Shown here in pieces: positions 9,112-18,105 of a stretch of DNA of 64,000 nt (its first letter is position 1; each line of letters opens with the position of its first letter). The DNA is from Neobacillus cucumis (GTDB lineage: Bacteria > Bacillota > Bacilli > Bacillales > Cytobacillaceae), in NCBI RefSeq assembly GCF_016908975.1, contig NZ_JAFBEX010000001.1, forward strand, positions 248,001 to 312,000, in the 5' to 3' direction. The notes beneath the pieces were generated by a model. That model was given only the letters and a program-made list of their open reading frames with translations. It did not search any database and had not been told where the DNA came from. Both the position numbers and the translations under genes were made by a program.

Positions 9112-10425
9112 TTACTTCTTAAGGGCTGCCTTCATTTCTTTTTCCATATTTTGAGCCGCTTGTTCCACGGTTTGTTCCCCTGCAATGGCTTTTGAAATAT
9201 TAATTTGAATAATCTCAGAAATCTCAGGGTAATTTGGAGCGACTGGTCGAGAAACTGCTGCACTTAAGCCTTCTACGAAGCCTTTATCAGCAAAAGTTGG
9301 GTTCGCTTTAAGAATCTCTGGATCTTGGTAAAGCTTTGTAATAGTTGGAGCGTGTCCGCCGTAGATGGCATCAATCTTTTGCCCCTCAGCTCCTGCCATA
9401 AACTTTAAGAATTCCCAAGCTTCTTTAGGATGCTTGGAATACTTATTGATACCAGCCATCCAACCGCCTAGTGCCGCCGCAGATCCTTTATCACCTGCTG
9501 GAAGCGGTGCTACACCAACCTGTCCTACAATCTTGGACTTGTCTTTATCATTTGCACTAGCATATTCATATGGCCAGTTACGTAAGAATACAGTTTGGCC
9601 TTCAATAAAGGCTTGGTCTGATTCCACTTCAGTAAAGGTTGTGACATTACCTGGTACTACCTCTGACTTAGCTACCTCAACTAATTTCTTTAAACCTTTA
9701 ATTGCTTCTGGACTATTAACGGCTACGTTGCCATTTTTATCAATAAATGCTCCGCCATAAGAAGCAACAAATTCTACAGCATTACACACAAGACCTTCAT
9801 ATTGTTTAGCTTGGAATACATAACCAAATTGTGTGTTACCTTGTCCCTTCTTTTCCTTTGCCTTTGCCAATAACTCATCCCAGGTTTTTGGGACTTCGTC
9901 TGCTTTAACTAAGTCTTTTCGATAGTATAGTAGACCTGCATCAACAAATTTAGGAAGGGCCCATTGTTTGCCGTTAAACTGGGCTGCATTTAAAGCTCCC
10001 TGGTTATATTCACTTAAGTCAATTCCATCCTGCTGGATAAAGCGGTCAAGTGGAAGCACATAACCAGCCTGGGCAAATTCAGCGGGCCAAATAACATCCA
10101 TATCAATAACATCAATTTCAGAAGATTTCGCATTAAAAGCCGTAATATATGCATCATGCTGCTTTCCTGTATCGGACGGCATTTCCCGGAACTCAACATC
10201 AATATTTGGATGGGACGCTTCAAAGGCTTCCACCATTTTTTCTGTTCCCTTTGTTACATCCTTCCCACGCGCATATACTAATTTTACTTTTTGCTCTGTT
10301 GCTGTCTTGGTCTTATCTCCAGCTGACTTTTCCTGTGAACTTGTTTGGTCGGAACTACAAGCAGCTAGTGCCAAGGATAATGTAGCAAATACGGCTAAAA
10401 GTTTTGCTTTTCTCGTCTTTTTCAA
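9112..10425 (-). CDS. Extracellular sugar-binding lipoprotein of ABC importer (family 1)
   Basis: A 437-aa solute-binding protein with a lipoprotein signal: positive n-region, hydrophobic core and lipobox LAAC with the lipidated Cys at about residue 23. The mature part has the usual family-1 features (FEASHPNIDVEFREMP; WEFLKFMAGAEGQ). It starts with TTG at 10425 behind AAGGGGGAAG. Directly upstream, overlapping the end of the lacI gene, is a 16-bp perfect palindrome that should be the operator of this operon. It delivers sugar to permeases 7675 and 6805. Confidence 0.92.
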   Translation of the reverse strand: MKKTRKAKLLAVFATLSLALAACSSDQTSSQEKSAGDKTKTATEQKVKLVYARGKDVTKGTEKMVEAFEASHPNIDVEFREMPSDTGKQHDAYITAFNAKSSEIDVIDMDVIWPAEFAQAGYVLPLDRFIQQDGIDLSEYNQGALNAAQFNGKQWALPKFVDAGLLYYRKDLVKADEVPKTWDELLAKAKEKKGQGNTQFGYVFQAKQYEGLVCNAVEFVASYGGAFIDKNGNVAVNSPEAIKGLKKLVEVAKSEVVPGNVTTFTEVESDQAFIEGQTVFLRNWPYEYASANDKDKSKIVGQVGVAPLPAGDKGSAAALGGWMAGINKYSKHPKEAWEFLKFMAGAEGQKIDAIYGGHAPTITKLYQDPEILKANPTFADKGFVEGLSAAVSRPVAPNYPEISEIIQINISKAIAGEQTVEQAAQNMEKEMKAALKK

Positions 10426-10437
10426 TGTTCTTCCCCC

Positions 10438-11451
10438 TTATATTGAAATCGATTTCAATTTTGACATAGTTGAATCTCTAATTACCAAATCATAGGGTAA
10501 TAGAATCTCTTGGTGGGTGACATCTTTTTTTAAGTTAATATAATCAATCATTACTTCCATTGCTGTCTTTCCAAGTTCTTCAATGGGTTGTTTAATGGTT
10601 GTGAGAGCCGGCTCTACCACTCTAGCAATGGGCTGGTCATCAAAACCAAGGATGGCAATATCACTTGGTACATTTTTACCCATCGCTTTAGCTGCCATAA
10701 TCATTCCCGCTGCGACCTGGTCACTCCCAGTAAAAACGGCTGTAGGTGCATCTTTCAAATTCATCATCGTTCTGAATACCCTTTTACCGTCCTCAATGTC
10801 GAATACATTTGAAAATATCCATTCCTCATGAACCAAAAGTCCACTTTCAACAAGAGCTTTCCTGTAACCGGCCTGTCGATCTTTAGCTAAGTTACTTTTA
10901 TCACCACAGGTACACGCGATTCTTTCATGACCTTGTTCAATTAAGTGCCGTGTTCCTATGTAGCTCGCCTCAAATTGATCCATCCGAATAATTGGTACAT
11001 TTGAGTTTCTTTCATATTCATTGCATAGGACCATGGGGCCAAACGCTGAATATGGTTCAATTTGTTTCCAATCATTTTCATAGGAAGTTAATATTAAACC
11101 ATCTACTTGTTTTGTTCTTAATAGTTCCAGGAAATCCAGTTCCTTTTGCTTACTATATCTTGTTTGGCAAATAAGTAACTGAAAATGGTTCGTAGTTGCT
11201 ACCATATCCATCGCCTCTAGTAAATAGGCGAAAAATGGATTGGTAAGGACCGGAACTATTATCGCAATGGTGTCTGTTCTTTGGTTCCGAAGCCTTTGAG
11301 CAGTTGTATTTGGAACATACTTTAACGATTCCATTGCTTCCCGAACCAACCTTTTCTTATGCTCCGTTACATTTGGGTGGTTGTTAAGTACCCTTGAAAC
11401 GGTAGCTCTTGAAAGCCCTGCTCTTTTTGCTACATCAGCAATCGTTGCCAA
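10438..11451 (-). CDS. LacI family transcriptional regulator
   Basis: A 337-aa LacI/GalR repressor. The N-terminal helix-turn-helix is TIADVAKRAGLSRATVSRVL, followed by the hinge (NTTAQRLR) and a periplasmic-binding-like effector domain (VPVLTNPFFAYLLEAMD onward). It starts with TTG behind GGGGGAA. One operator-like palindrome lies in its own promoter (11496-11513). A second (10443-10458) is formed by its last codons, just before the ABC operon it precedes. It therefore probably represses itself and the importer, relieved by the imported sugar or a derivative. Confidence 0.92.
   Translation of the reverse strand: MATIADVAKRAGLSRATVSRVLNNHPNVTEHKKRLVREAMESLKYVPNTTAQRLRNQRTDTIAIIVPVLTNPFFAYLLEAMDMVATTNHFQLLICQTRYSKQKELDFLELLRTKQVDGLILTSYENDWKQIEPYSAFGPMVLCNEYERNSNVPIIRMDQFEASYIGTRHLIEQGHERIACTCGDKSNLAKDRQAGYRKALVESGLLVHEEWIFSNVFDIEDGKRVFRTMMNLKDAPTAVFTGSDQVAAGMIMAAKAMGKNVPSDIAILGFDDQPIARVVEPALTTIKQPIEELGKTAMEVMIDYINLKKDVTHQEILLPYDLVIRDSTMSKLKSISI
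10443..10458. promoter_or_regulatory. LacI-type operator inside the 3' end of the lacI gene
   Basis: A perfect 16-bp palindrome, TTGAAATCGATTTCAA, with the central CG typical of LacI-family operators. It encodes the C-terminal LKSIS residues of the repressor and ends about 18 bp before the TTG start of the binding-protein gene. A bound repressor would block either initiation or elongation into the ABC operon. Confidence 0.7.
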
Positions 11452-11495
11452 ACAAAATTCCCCCTTTTCCCTCCTCTTAAAAAGATTTCTCTCTA

Positions 11496-11513
11496 CTTGT
11501 AATCGATTTCAAG
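11496..11513. promoter_or_regulatory. LacI-type operator upstream of the lacI gene
   Basis: CTTGTAATCGATTTCAAG is an 18-bp palindrome with one mismatched pair and the same core as the operator at 10443-10458. It lies 45-62 bp before the lacI start, consistent with autoregulation. Confidence 0.65.
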
Positions 11514-11525
11514 TAAGCGATTACA
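11511..11525. promoter_or_regulatory. cre-like site upstream of the lacI gene
   Basis: AAGTAAGCGATTACA matches the CcpA consensus WTGNAANCGNWNNCW at all but one defined position. It overlaps the end of the LacI-type operator, so carbon catabolite control of lacI and its ABC operon is plausible. Confidence 0.4.
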
Positions 11526-11699
11526 TTTTTTACTTTAATGGATTTACCTCCCAATTTCAACATAATTTTTTATAAAAGTAATAGATTTCAAAGTTTATAT
11601 AATAGCCTTAAAATCTATCTAAATATTCAAGTCAAATAACCTTGGTTGACATTAAACCAGGGTTATAATGGAGTATCTTATACCATTATTCGGTACTTT

Positions 11700-12785
11700 T
11701 TATTTACTAAAATATATGGCCTCACCTGTTTGAGCAGATTTATAGATGGCTTCTAAAATTTCAGTAACTACAAGTGCCTCCTCGGGTTTAACGACCGGTT
11801 CCGTATCATTTAAGATACTTTCAATCCACATTCTTGCCTCAAGTTCAGCAGCACTTTCCGTTTCACCATCATAAAAATCAACACCTTTGGCATCCAAATT
11901 GATGTGATTTGTATATAACTTGCTGAAATCCTCTCCATTGATGCGAAGACCATCCCACATATCTGCACCGCCTTCTGTCCCGCACAGTGTACATTTGGCT
12001 TCTCCTGTCTGCAGCATATTAATGGCCCAGCTGGATTCAAGCATGATGGTGGCACCATTTTCCATCGTAATATATCCGAAGGCCGAATCTTCGACCTTAA
12101 ATTTCTCTGGATCCCACGGTCCCCAAGCATTTGCGGCATTCTTCTTTTGTCCAAGCTTATGAAAGATACTACCTAATACCGCTTTAGGTTTATAATTATT
12201 CATCATCCATAGGGTTAAATCCAGTGCGTGTGTGCCAATATCAATTAACGGACCACCGCCTTGCTTCTCTTCATCAAGGAATACACCCCAAGTTGGAACG
12301 GCACGGCGGCGAATCGCATGGGCTTTCGCATAATAAATCTCGCCTAAATCACCACGTTCACATACCTTTTGCAAGTACTGACTATCCGTACGAAAACGGT
12401 TTTGGTACCCGATTGTTAATTTCTTTCCTGCCCTTTTTGCAGCTTCAACCATTCTTCTAGCATCGGCAGCTGTTTTGGCCATTGGTTTTTCGCACATGAC
12501 ATGTTTGTTCGCTTCCAATGCCGCAACGGTGATATCTGCGTGCGAATCATTAGGTGTACAAACATGAACCACATCAATCGTCTCATCCTTTAATAGTTCT
12601 CTATAATCCATATAAACAGCAGCACCCTCAGCACCATATTTAGTAGCTGCTTCATCGGCACGCTCTTCTTCAATATCACAGAAAGCTACCATTTCTACCT
12701 GTGATAGTTTTGCCAAACTAGGCATATGTTTCCCCTTCGCAATACCACCGCATCCAATGATACCTACCCTTAATTTTTTAGTCAT
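11700..12785 (-). CDS. Gfo/Idh/MocA family oxidoreductase
   Basis: A 361-aa dehydrogenase. It has the Rossmann motif RVGIIGCGGIAKGKHMP, CEKPMAKTAADARRM with the catalytic Lys, and LIDIGTHALDLTLWMM with the catalytic His and Asp. Start 12785 is preferred over the upstream in-frame ATG because TGGAGGAAACG precedes it and the family N-terminus begins there. It is a single-gene unit under AraC-type promoter C, with a cre-like site between promoter and gene. With 2792 and 6693 it forms a set of three related dehydrogenases in one locus, two of which share the same regulatory site. Confidence 0.88.
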   Translation of the reverse strand: MTKKLRVGIIGCGGIAKGKHMPSLAKLSQVEMVAFCDIEEERADEAATKYGAEGAAVYMDYRELLKDETIDVVHVCTPNDSHADITVAALEANKHVMCEKPMAKTAADARRMVEAAKRAGKKLTIGYQNRFRTDSQYLQKVCERGDLGEIYYAKAHAIRRRAVPTWGVFLDEEKQGGGPLIDIGTHALDLTLWMMNNYKPKAVLGSIFHKLGQKKNAANAWGPWDPEKFKVEDSAFGYITMENGATIMLESSWAINMLQTGEAKCTLCGTEGGADMWDGLRINGEDFSKLYTNHINLDAKGVDFYDGETESAAELEARMWIESILNDTEPVVKPEEALVVTEILEAIYKSAQTGEAIYFSK

Positions 12786-12831
12786 GTTCGTTTCCTCCAT
12801 CCATTCCTTTGTCTTGTTTTATCCCCCAGAA

Positions 12832-12846
12832 AGAAAGCGCTCAAAA
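12832..12846. promoter_or_regulatory. cre-like site
   Basis: AGAAAGCGCTCAAAA resembles the CcpA core GAAAGCGCTTTC. It lies just downstream of the predicted transcription start of promoter C, a position where CcpA acts as a roadblock. The match is imperfect. Confidence 0.4.
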
Positions 12847-12857
12847 AATATAAACTT

Positions 12858-12921
12858 ATCATACATGGTACAGAATAGATAAAACATAGACCATTTAATG
12901 GAAACATATACTATTTTGCTA
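12858..12921 (-). promoter_or_regulatory. AraC-type operator and promoter C
   Basis: The operator covers 12885-12921 with half-sites ATAGTATATG and ATGGTCTATG 20 bp apart (start to start), nearly identical to promoter B. A TATGAT -10 box at 12858-12863 is at the same distance as in A and B. Confidence 0.7.
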
Positions 12922-12949
12922 TTTTTGCAATCGGGCTTCCTACGAACAC

Positions 12950-12998
12950 AAAAGAAAAAGCATTTCGTGCGGTACGCGCTTCGAATGCTTTTCTTTTG
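12950..12998 (-). terminator. Intrinsic terminator after the GH32 fructanase
   Basis: On the minus strand a long AAAAGAAAAGCATTCG stem pairs with CGAAATGCTTTTTCTTTT; the 3' arm itself supplies the T-tract. It ends the leftward fructan operon. Confidence 0.7.
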
Positions 12999-13003
12999 GA
13001 ACT

Positions 13004-16000
13004 TTATCTAATTGCAGTTGAAAGGGTCCACTGCTGGCGCTCTAAATCTGGATTCCAATCGTTTAGTGTCAAGAAACCCTCTTCGGATATTTCAAGTGCC
13101 CTCCCGTTATGAACAGATGTAATTGTTACAGTTCCATTCTCATTTTTTGTAAGAATCCAGCGCTGATTGTTATAGCCTAGATAATTATAGAGCTGAATTT
13201 TATATTGCCCCGTATCCAGGTCAAGCGCCCTGCCGCCCTCAGTACGTATCGAATAAGAACCGTATTCGTCACCAGTTGGAATTAAAGTCCAATCTGTAGC
13301 TTTGTCAGCATCAGTTATTGTCACAGGCTCACCGTTCTCTGACTTAGCTGTATAAAGTGCTTTGCCCAGTACTTTATTTGTAAAGCTCGTAACAGTTAAA
13401 TCAGCTGAGGAAGGATTGCTGACATTCACATTCTGATAGGAAACTTGCCCTCCAAATACATTTAACCCAAAATGTCCTTCTGCAAAGGTCCCATTTTGTA
13501 AATCGATAATTTTTTGTCCATCTACATGAATCTGGATGTGAGGACCTTTCGCTTCTATTTTTACTTTATATGTCTTACCTGGTTGAATAAAGGATGGCAC
13601 TTTTGCAATAACCATACGGTCCTCAAAGCGGCCGTCAATTTTGTAAAAAAGACGGAACGATTTCATATTTGGATCAAGATTGAAGTAATAACCGCTTCTG
13701 CCATCTTCACTTGCCCGGAATAGAATAGAACCTGCTCCTCCTGATTGTCCCAGCATCATATCTGTTTCATACGTAAAGTCTCCCGCTGTTTCCTTTGCCA
13801 CATAGTTTGCATCACTTGTATACGTACCACGAATTCCATTTTCGGTTATGGTCCAGTGGGAGGAAGATAGATCTGATTTCCATCCTGTTAGATTGGTATA
13901 GAATTCACCATCATACACTTTTATAACAACACTTGAAGAAGCCTTTCCATTTGGTAAAGTGGCAGTAATAGTCGCTTCTCCTTTGCTTCCTGCTTTAAGC
14001 ACGGCTTTGGAGTCAGCTGCGGAGGCAACCTTCACTACATTCGGATTACTCGATTTCCACTCAATTGGCTGAGCTCCCCTTCCTTTTCCATTTTTCACGG
14101 AAGCAAATAAAGTAAGCGAATCACCAATATTCATCTCTCTTTGATTTGAATCCATAACAATACTGGTGGCCTCATCTCCGTATGGGTTCCAAGTATTGGA
14201 GAGCGAATGGACTTTTAAGGATACAACCTTCACCTCGCCGCCCTTTGTGTAGAAGTTGATGCCTCGACTTGATGGATCGGGAAAAATCACATCAGAAAAA
14301 ACTACTTTCCCATCATTAGCAAATACCTCAATCGAAGAATCATCTACAAATAGATTCAGTTTGATATGTTTATTATCTGGTTTTAAAGGTGCTTCATGTA
14401 AAGTGGAAAAAAGGCTGGAGAAATCAGTCTCTCCTGATTTTGCACGATCGACAAATAATTGATTGTCCTCTGTTTTGTACCCAACAACTGTTTTTTGGTC
14501 AGCCCCCTCACGAACATGAAAACCAAATTCAGTTGTTTTACTGTCTGCAGGGATTTCGACCTCCGCTTCTATTTCAAAAGCGCCTGAATAGATTCCCTTC
14601 ATCAAGCTGGAAGCATTGGTCGAATTGACTACTTTATTTTGCGCCTGAAATAGGGTACTGCGAATAGACTGCAGTTCTTTAATCGGTGCTTGTGCAAGTC
14701 TGACTCCATCATCAGTTTTCACCAATTTTACCTCTCTTGGAATGGTCAGTTCTCCCTTCCATCCTGTCGTTGGAAAGGCGAATGGGTAATCCCAGTTGGT
14801 CATCCACGCCAACATTACACGGCGGTTATCAGGCATATTGGCAAAGGACGTCGACGCATAGAACTCCTTCCCGTAATCCGTTTTCAGTACCGCACCCGCT
14901 GGATTATCATTAATAAATTTCCCCTCAGCTGTTAGATTACCAATAAAATACTCCGCATCGGATCCTTGTGTCTTCGGATTGGCTCCTGTACTGATCATCA
15001 GAACCCATTTCTTCTCCCCTGTGCCGTCTACCGGAAGTTCGAAAAGATCAGGGCATTCCCAAACACCGCCGCGAACATAATCTCCATAACCAAAATTATC
15101 GGTAAGCTTCCACTCTATTAAATTAGTTGAAGTAAAGAAGCGAATGTGGTCTCCTCCGGATACAACCATGACCCACCGATTGTTTGCATCGTCTCGAACC
15201 ACTTTCGGGTCACGGAAATCCCATCCGCCTGGATCGTCGCCATTCTTGCCAGGATTCTCAATGACAATGGAGTGTTCCGTTGAGTACTCCCATGTACGTC
15301 CATCATCTGTACTGTAGGCAAGACCAATCCGTTGATTACCGTTTGGTCCATCTGGATTAAATGAAGTGTAATACGCAATAAGCCCCTTACCACCCGTATT
15401 GGTGAATAAACCGGAAGCATTCGTTTCATCTGCTATTGCAGACCCTGACCAAACATGCCCAAGGTCATTCCATGGTAAAGCAATCGGGAGACGCTTCCAA
15501 GTCACCAAATCCTTGCTTACCGCATGTGACCAGGTTCCCCCATCCTGATGAAATAAGTGATACTCGCCTTCAAAATATACAAGCCCATTCGGATCACTTA
15601 CAGATCCTCGAGCCGGTGTATAATGATAATCTGGTCGATATTTTTCCGTATAGTAGCTGGATGCTGGAACAAGATAAGCATCTTGGAAGTATGCAGTACC
15701 TGCTTTAACGGTAAAACCGGCAAAGCCAGTGCTGAAGGTCGTATCCGTCACCTTTACAGCTGCATCGGTATATCCGTCAATATACAGCTCAATTTGACTG
15801 CCATTTGTGATAATTTCAAGATGGTGTTTGGTACCATTCTGAGTCGTATAGGTACGGTCAGATGTCTGAAGTACAGTACCGTCCGCTTTCTCCAATTGTG
15901 CTTGGACAGTGCTTCCTTCTTTTCTTAGCACCGCCTGGTATCCAGTTGTTCCTTGCTCATTTGAACGAAACAAAAGAGCTGCTTCCGATTGATCTTCATC

Positions 16001-16795
16001 AAAGGATATATTTCCTTCAAGAACAAAGTCGCTTTCACTCTTATTATAGATTTTCTTTGCTTTCACACCATCAACCGCCATTCCCTTCAGACCTTTGATG
16101 GCGGGTTCCCAGCTTCCTTCCTCATATTGAGGAGAACCTAGATTAGCAGAAAGTTTGCTAACGCTTACATTTTGAAATAAGGCTGATCCATCCCATACGT
16201 TGAGTCCAAGTAATCCCTTCTTATATAGATTGTTATGAATATCAATGACAGGAGCATAATGATCCCCCCAATAAACTTGGAGATGATCACCAACCGCCTT
16301 TACCTTCAGATGATAGATCCCTTCTTCTTGCAAATTCACTTGGTGTTCGACTTTTAATCTCGACTCATCACGAGCATCACGAAGACGAATAATTCCAGCA
16401 TTTGGCACGATTTGCAGCATGTACGAGTCCCAGCCATCTTCATTTGATCGGAACACTAATGTGGCATCTGCGTTCTTGTCGATGAGTTTTACATCGGCTT
16501 CATAAATAAAATCTTCCGAAGTAACACCCGATATCGCCATGACATTTTCTTTAGGTTCTGAAGTGAGCAAAAGTCCCTGTTCAGTGTCTTCTAATATGCC
16601 TTTCCCTTTCACTTGCCAGTCTGTTAGATTTGTATTTGCTTTGGTTGTGCTTTCATTAATAGTTGACCCCTCCCCACTTTCAGTCGATACAGTTGCCCTG
16701 CCTGTCGTAGGATGAGTAAAAATCGTTCCCATTGCAGCCGTGATTAGCACGATTGACAAAAATACAAAAGTCCATTTTTTCAAAGTCGATTGCAT
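13004..16795 (-). CDS. Secreted multidomain GH32 fructanase (levanase/inulinase)
   Basis: A 1263-aa exported enzyme. Residues 1-36 are a Sec signal peptide. Two CBM66-like beta-sandwich modules follow (about 50-212 and 225-380; LLGLNVWDGSALFQNVSVS), then GH32 catalysis at about 388-720. The nucleophile motif SDPNG is near residue 402, RDPKV near 527 and the acid/base motif ECPDLF near 580. A GH32 C-terminal sandwich, a Big_2-like domain (about 875-960), a third CBM66-like module (963-1125) and a C-terminal ricin-type QxW lectin domain (1130-1263) complete it. B. subtilis SacC is 677 aa, so this is nearly twice as long. There is no sortase motif. It should release fructose or short fructans for the ABC importer and fructokinase encoded upstream. 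Confidence 0.92.
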   Translation of the reverse strand: MQSTLKKWTFVFLSIVLITAAMGTIFTHPTTGRATVSTESGEGSTINESTTKANTNLTDWQVKGKGILEDTEQGLLLTSEPKENVMAISGVTSEDFIYEADVKLIDKNADATLVFRSNEDGWDSYMLQIVPNAGIIRLRDARDESRLKVEHQVNLQEEGIYHLKVKAVGDHLQVYWGDHYAPVIDIHNNLYKKGLLGLNVWDGSALFQNVSVSKLSANLGSPQYEEGSWEPAIKGLKGMAVDGVKAKKIYNKSESDFVLEGNISFDEDQSEAALLFRSNEQGTTGYQAVLRKEGSTVQAQLEKADGTVLQTSDRTYTTQNGTKHHLEIITNGSQIELYIDGYTDAAVKVTDTTFSTGFAGFTVKAGTAYFQDAYLVPASSYYTEKYRPDYHYTPARGSVSDPNGLVYFEGEYHLFHQDGGTWSHAVSKDLVTWKRLPIALPWNDLGHVWSGSAIADETNASGLFTNTGGKGLIAYYTSFNPDGPNGNQRIGLAYSTDDGRTWEYSTEHSIVIENPGKNGDDPGGWDFRDPKVVRDDANNRWVMVVSGGDHIRFFTSTNLIEWKLTDNFGYGDYVRGGVWECPDLFELPVDGTGEKKWVLMISTGANPKTQGSDAEYFIGNLTAEGKFINDNPAGAVLKTDYGKEFYASTSFANMPDNRRVMLAWMTNWDYPFAFPTTGWKGELTIPREVKLVKTDDGVRLAQAPIKELQSIRSTLFQAQNKVVNSTNASSLMKGIYSGAFEIEAEVEIPADSKTTEFGFHVREGADQKTVVGYKTEDNQLFVDRAKSGETDFSSLFSTLHEAPLKPDNKHIKLNLFVDDSSIEVFANDGKVVFSDVIFPDPSSRGINFYTKGGEVKVVSLKVHSLSNTWNPYGDEATSIVMDSNQREMNIGDSLTLFASVKNGKGRGAQPIEWKSSNPNVVKVASAADSKAVLKAGSKGEATITATLPNGKASSSVVIKVYDGEFYTNLTGWKSDLSSSHWTITENGIRGTYTSDANYVAKETAGDFTYETDMMLGQSGGAGSILFRASEDGRSGYYFNLDPNMKSFRLFYKIDGRFEDRMVIAKVPSFIQPGKTYKVKIEAKGPHIQIHVDGQKIIDLQNGTFAEGHFGLNVFGGQVSYQNVNVSNPSSADLTVTSFTNKVLGKALYTAKSENGEPVTITDADKATDWTLIPTGDEYGSYSIRTEGGRALDLDTGQYKIQLYNYLGYNNQRWILTKNENGTVTITSVHNGRALEISEEGFLTLNDWNPDLERQQWTLSTAIR

Positions 16796-16853
16796 CCTTT
16801 TTCCTCTCTTCCAATTACATTAATTACTAGATTCATATCTTTATTAGGGCCGA

Positions 16854-17978
16854 TTATAAATTCACTTTTTTAGATTCCATCTCATCAAAAACTGTATCTT
16901 CATATTTGTGCTTTTTACCATTTAGGATGTCTTTAACTTTGACAGGCAGGCCAATAGTTGCGGATTCTAGTGCAGCAAATACAACGCCTAATGCTTCTAG
17001 ACCTCTCTGAGCACTAGAAATAGGGGTCTTATTTTTAACTATTGCATCCCATAATTCCACATAGGAATGGGCAAATGGATGTTTAACAATATCCGATGCA
17101 TATCTTTCAATTAGCTCTGGTATTAAAATTCTTTTTCCATCTTCAAGTGCTACATGCTGTCCCGGACGAAGACATCCTTTATTTCCATAAATCCATACAC
17201 CTCCAGTTCTTTCACCATGAGCCGATGTGGCACACATCCAATGTCCCAGTCCCCCATTATTAAATTTAAATACAGTGACCGCAGTATCTTCTCCAGTAGG
17301 TTTAATTGTCACTTCACCATTACTTAATTCTTTTTCAAAAATTTCTGTATAGGCAAAAACCTCATCAATCGCACCATTAATTTCAGTAAAGAAGTGTGCT
17401 CGATGTACACCGTGATCATTAATCCAGCCAGCCCCAGCCTTACCCTTCATATGCCTCCACGGAGTACCAGCGAAAAATCCTCGATTTAAAGAAACTGTCG
17501 CATAATCCATAATGAAAGAAACAGAACCAATTATTCCATCTTTTACGGCATTTACCATCGCGACATTTGCTGCACCTAATAAGCTTGGTTCTGAAACCGT
17601 TAGAACACGATTATACTTTTGGGCATCAGAAATCATTTTGTGACCAAAAGACGGGGAAATGGCTAACGGCTTTTGTATCTGCACATTTACCCCCGCATCA
17701 AAACAATCTTCAGCTACTGTATGATGCAAATCATGATTAACCAAAATAGAAACCGCATCTAATTGTTCTTTTTCTAACATTACACGATAATCAGAATATA
17801 CAGCAGGCCGTTTTCCTAACCGTTTTTCCACCTCTAAGGCAAAATATTCAGCTCGTTCAACCTGAATGTCACATACTGCTGACAATTCAAATGTTTCAAG
17901 TCCTTTTTTCTTTAACTCCACTAATCCTTCAACATGCTCAATTGAAATAACTCCACATCCAATGAAGCCTAATTGCAT
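16854..17978 (-). CDS. Gfo/Idh/MocA-like oxidoreductase with altered active-site motifs
   Basis: A 374-aa protein starting MQLGFIGCGVISIEHVEGL behind AGGAGGG, so 17978 is preferred to the longer reading. It has the Rossmann motif, but the family EKP is QKP (VQIQKPLAI), and the usual HxxD is HRAH (NDHGVHRAHFF). The catalytic Lys and first His remain. It lies between two GH32 genes in the fructan operon, distinct in sequence from the three Gfo/Idh enzymes of the AraC/thuA region. Oxidation of a fructan-derived sugar, or a changed activity, is possible. The function is not predictable from sequence alone. Confidence 0.82.
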   Translation of the reverse strand: MQLGFIGCGVISIEHVEGLVELKKKGLETFELSAVCDIQVERAEYFALEVEKRLGKRPAVYSDYRVMLEKEQLDAVSILVNHDLHHTVAEDCFDAGVNVQIQKPLAISPSFGHKMISDAQKYNRVLTVSEPSLLGAANVAMVNAVKDGIIGSVSFIMDYATVSLNRGFFAGTPWRHMKGKAGAGWINDHGVHRAHFFTEINGAIDEVFAYTEIFEKELSNGEVTIKPTGEDTAVTVFKFNNGGLGHWMCATSAHGERTGGVWIYGNKGCLRPGQHVALEDGKRILIPELIERYASDIVKHPFAHSYVELWDAIVKNKTPISSAQRGLEALGVVFAALESATIGLPVKVKDILNGKKHKYEDTVFDEMESKKVNL

Positions 17979-18020
17979 GAAATGCCCTCCTATTATGTGT
18001 TTTATGCTCAATTAATGACT

Positions 18021-18042
18021 GAAAAAGGGCAAATCTGCCCTT
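18021..18042 (-). terminator. Intrinsic terminator between GH32 and Gfo/Idh genes
   Basis: On the minus strand an AAGGGCA/TGCCCTT stem with a 4-base loop runs directly into TTTTTC. It would attenuate transcription from the kinase/GH32 genes into the Gfo/Idh and secreted fructanase genes. Confidence 0.6.
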
Positions 18043-18105
18043 ACTCAAATAATTCATTTAATTTGAAATAACAATTAACTTCAGCAGTTCAGAAAAAGCT
18101 AGTCA

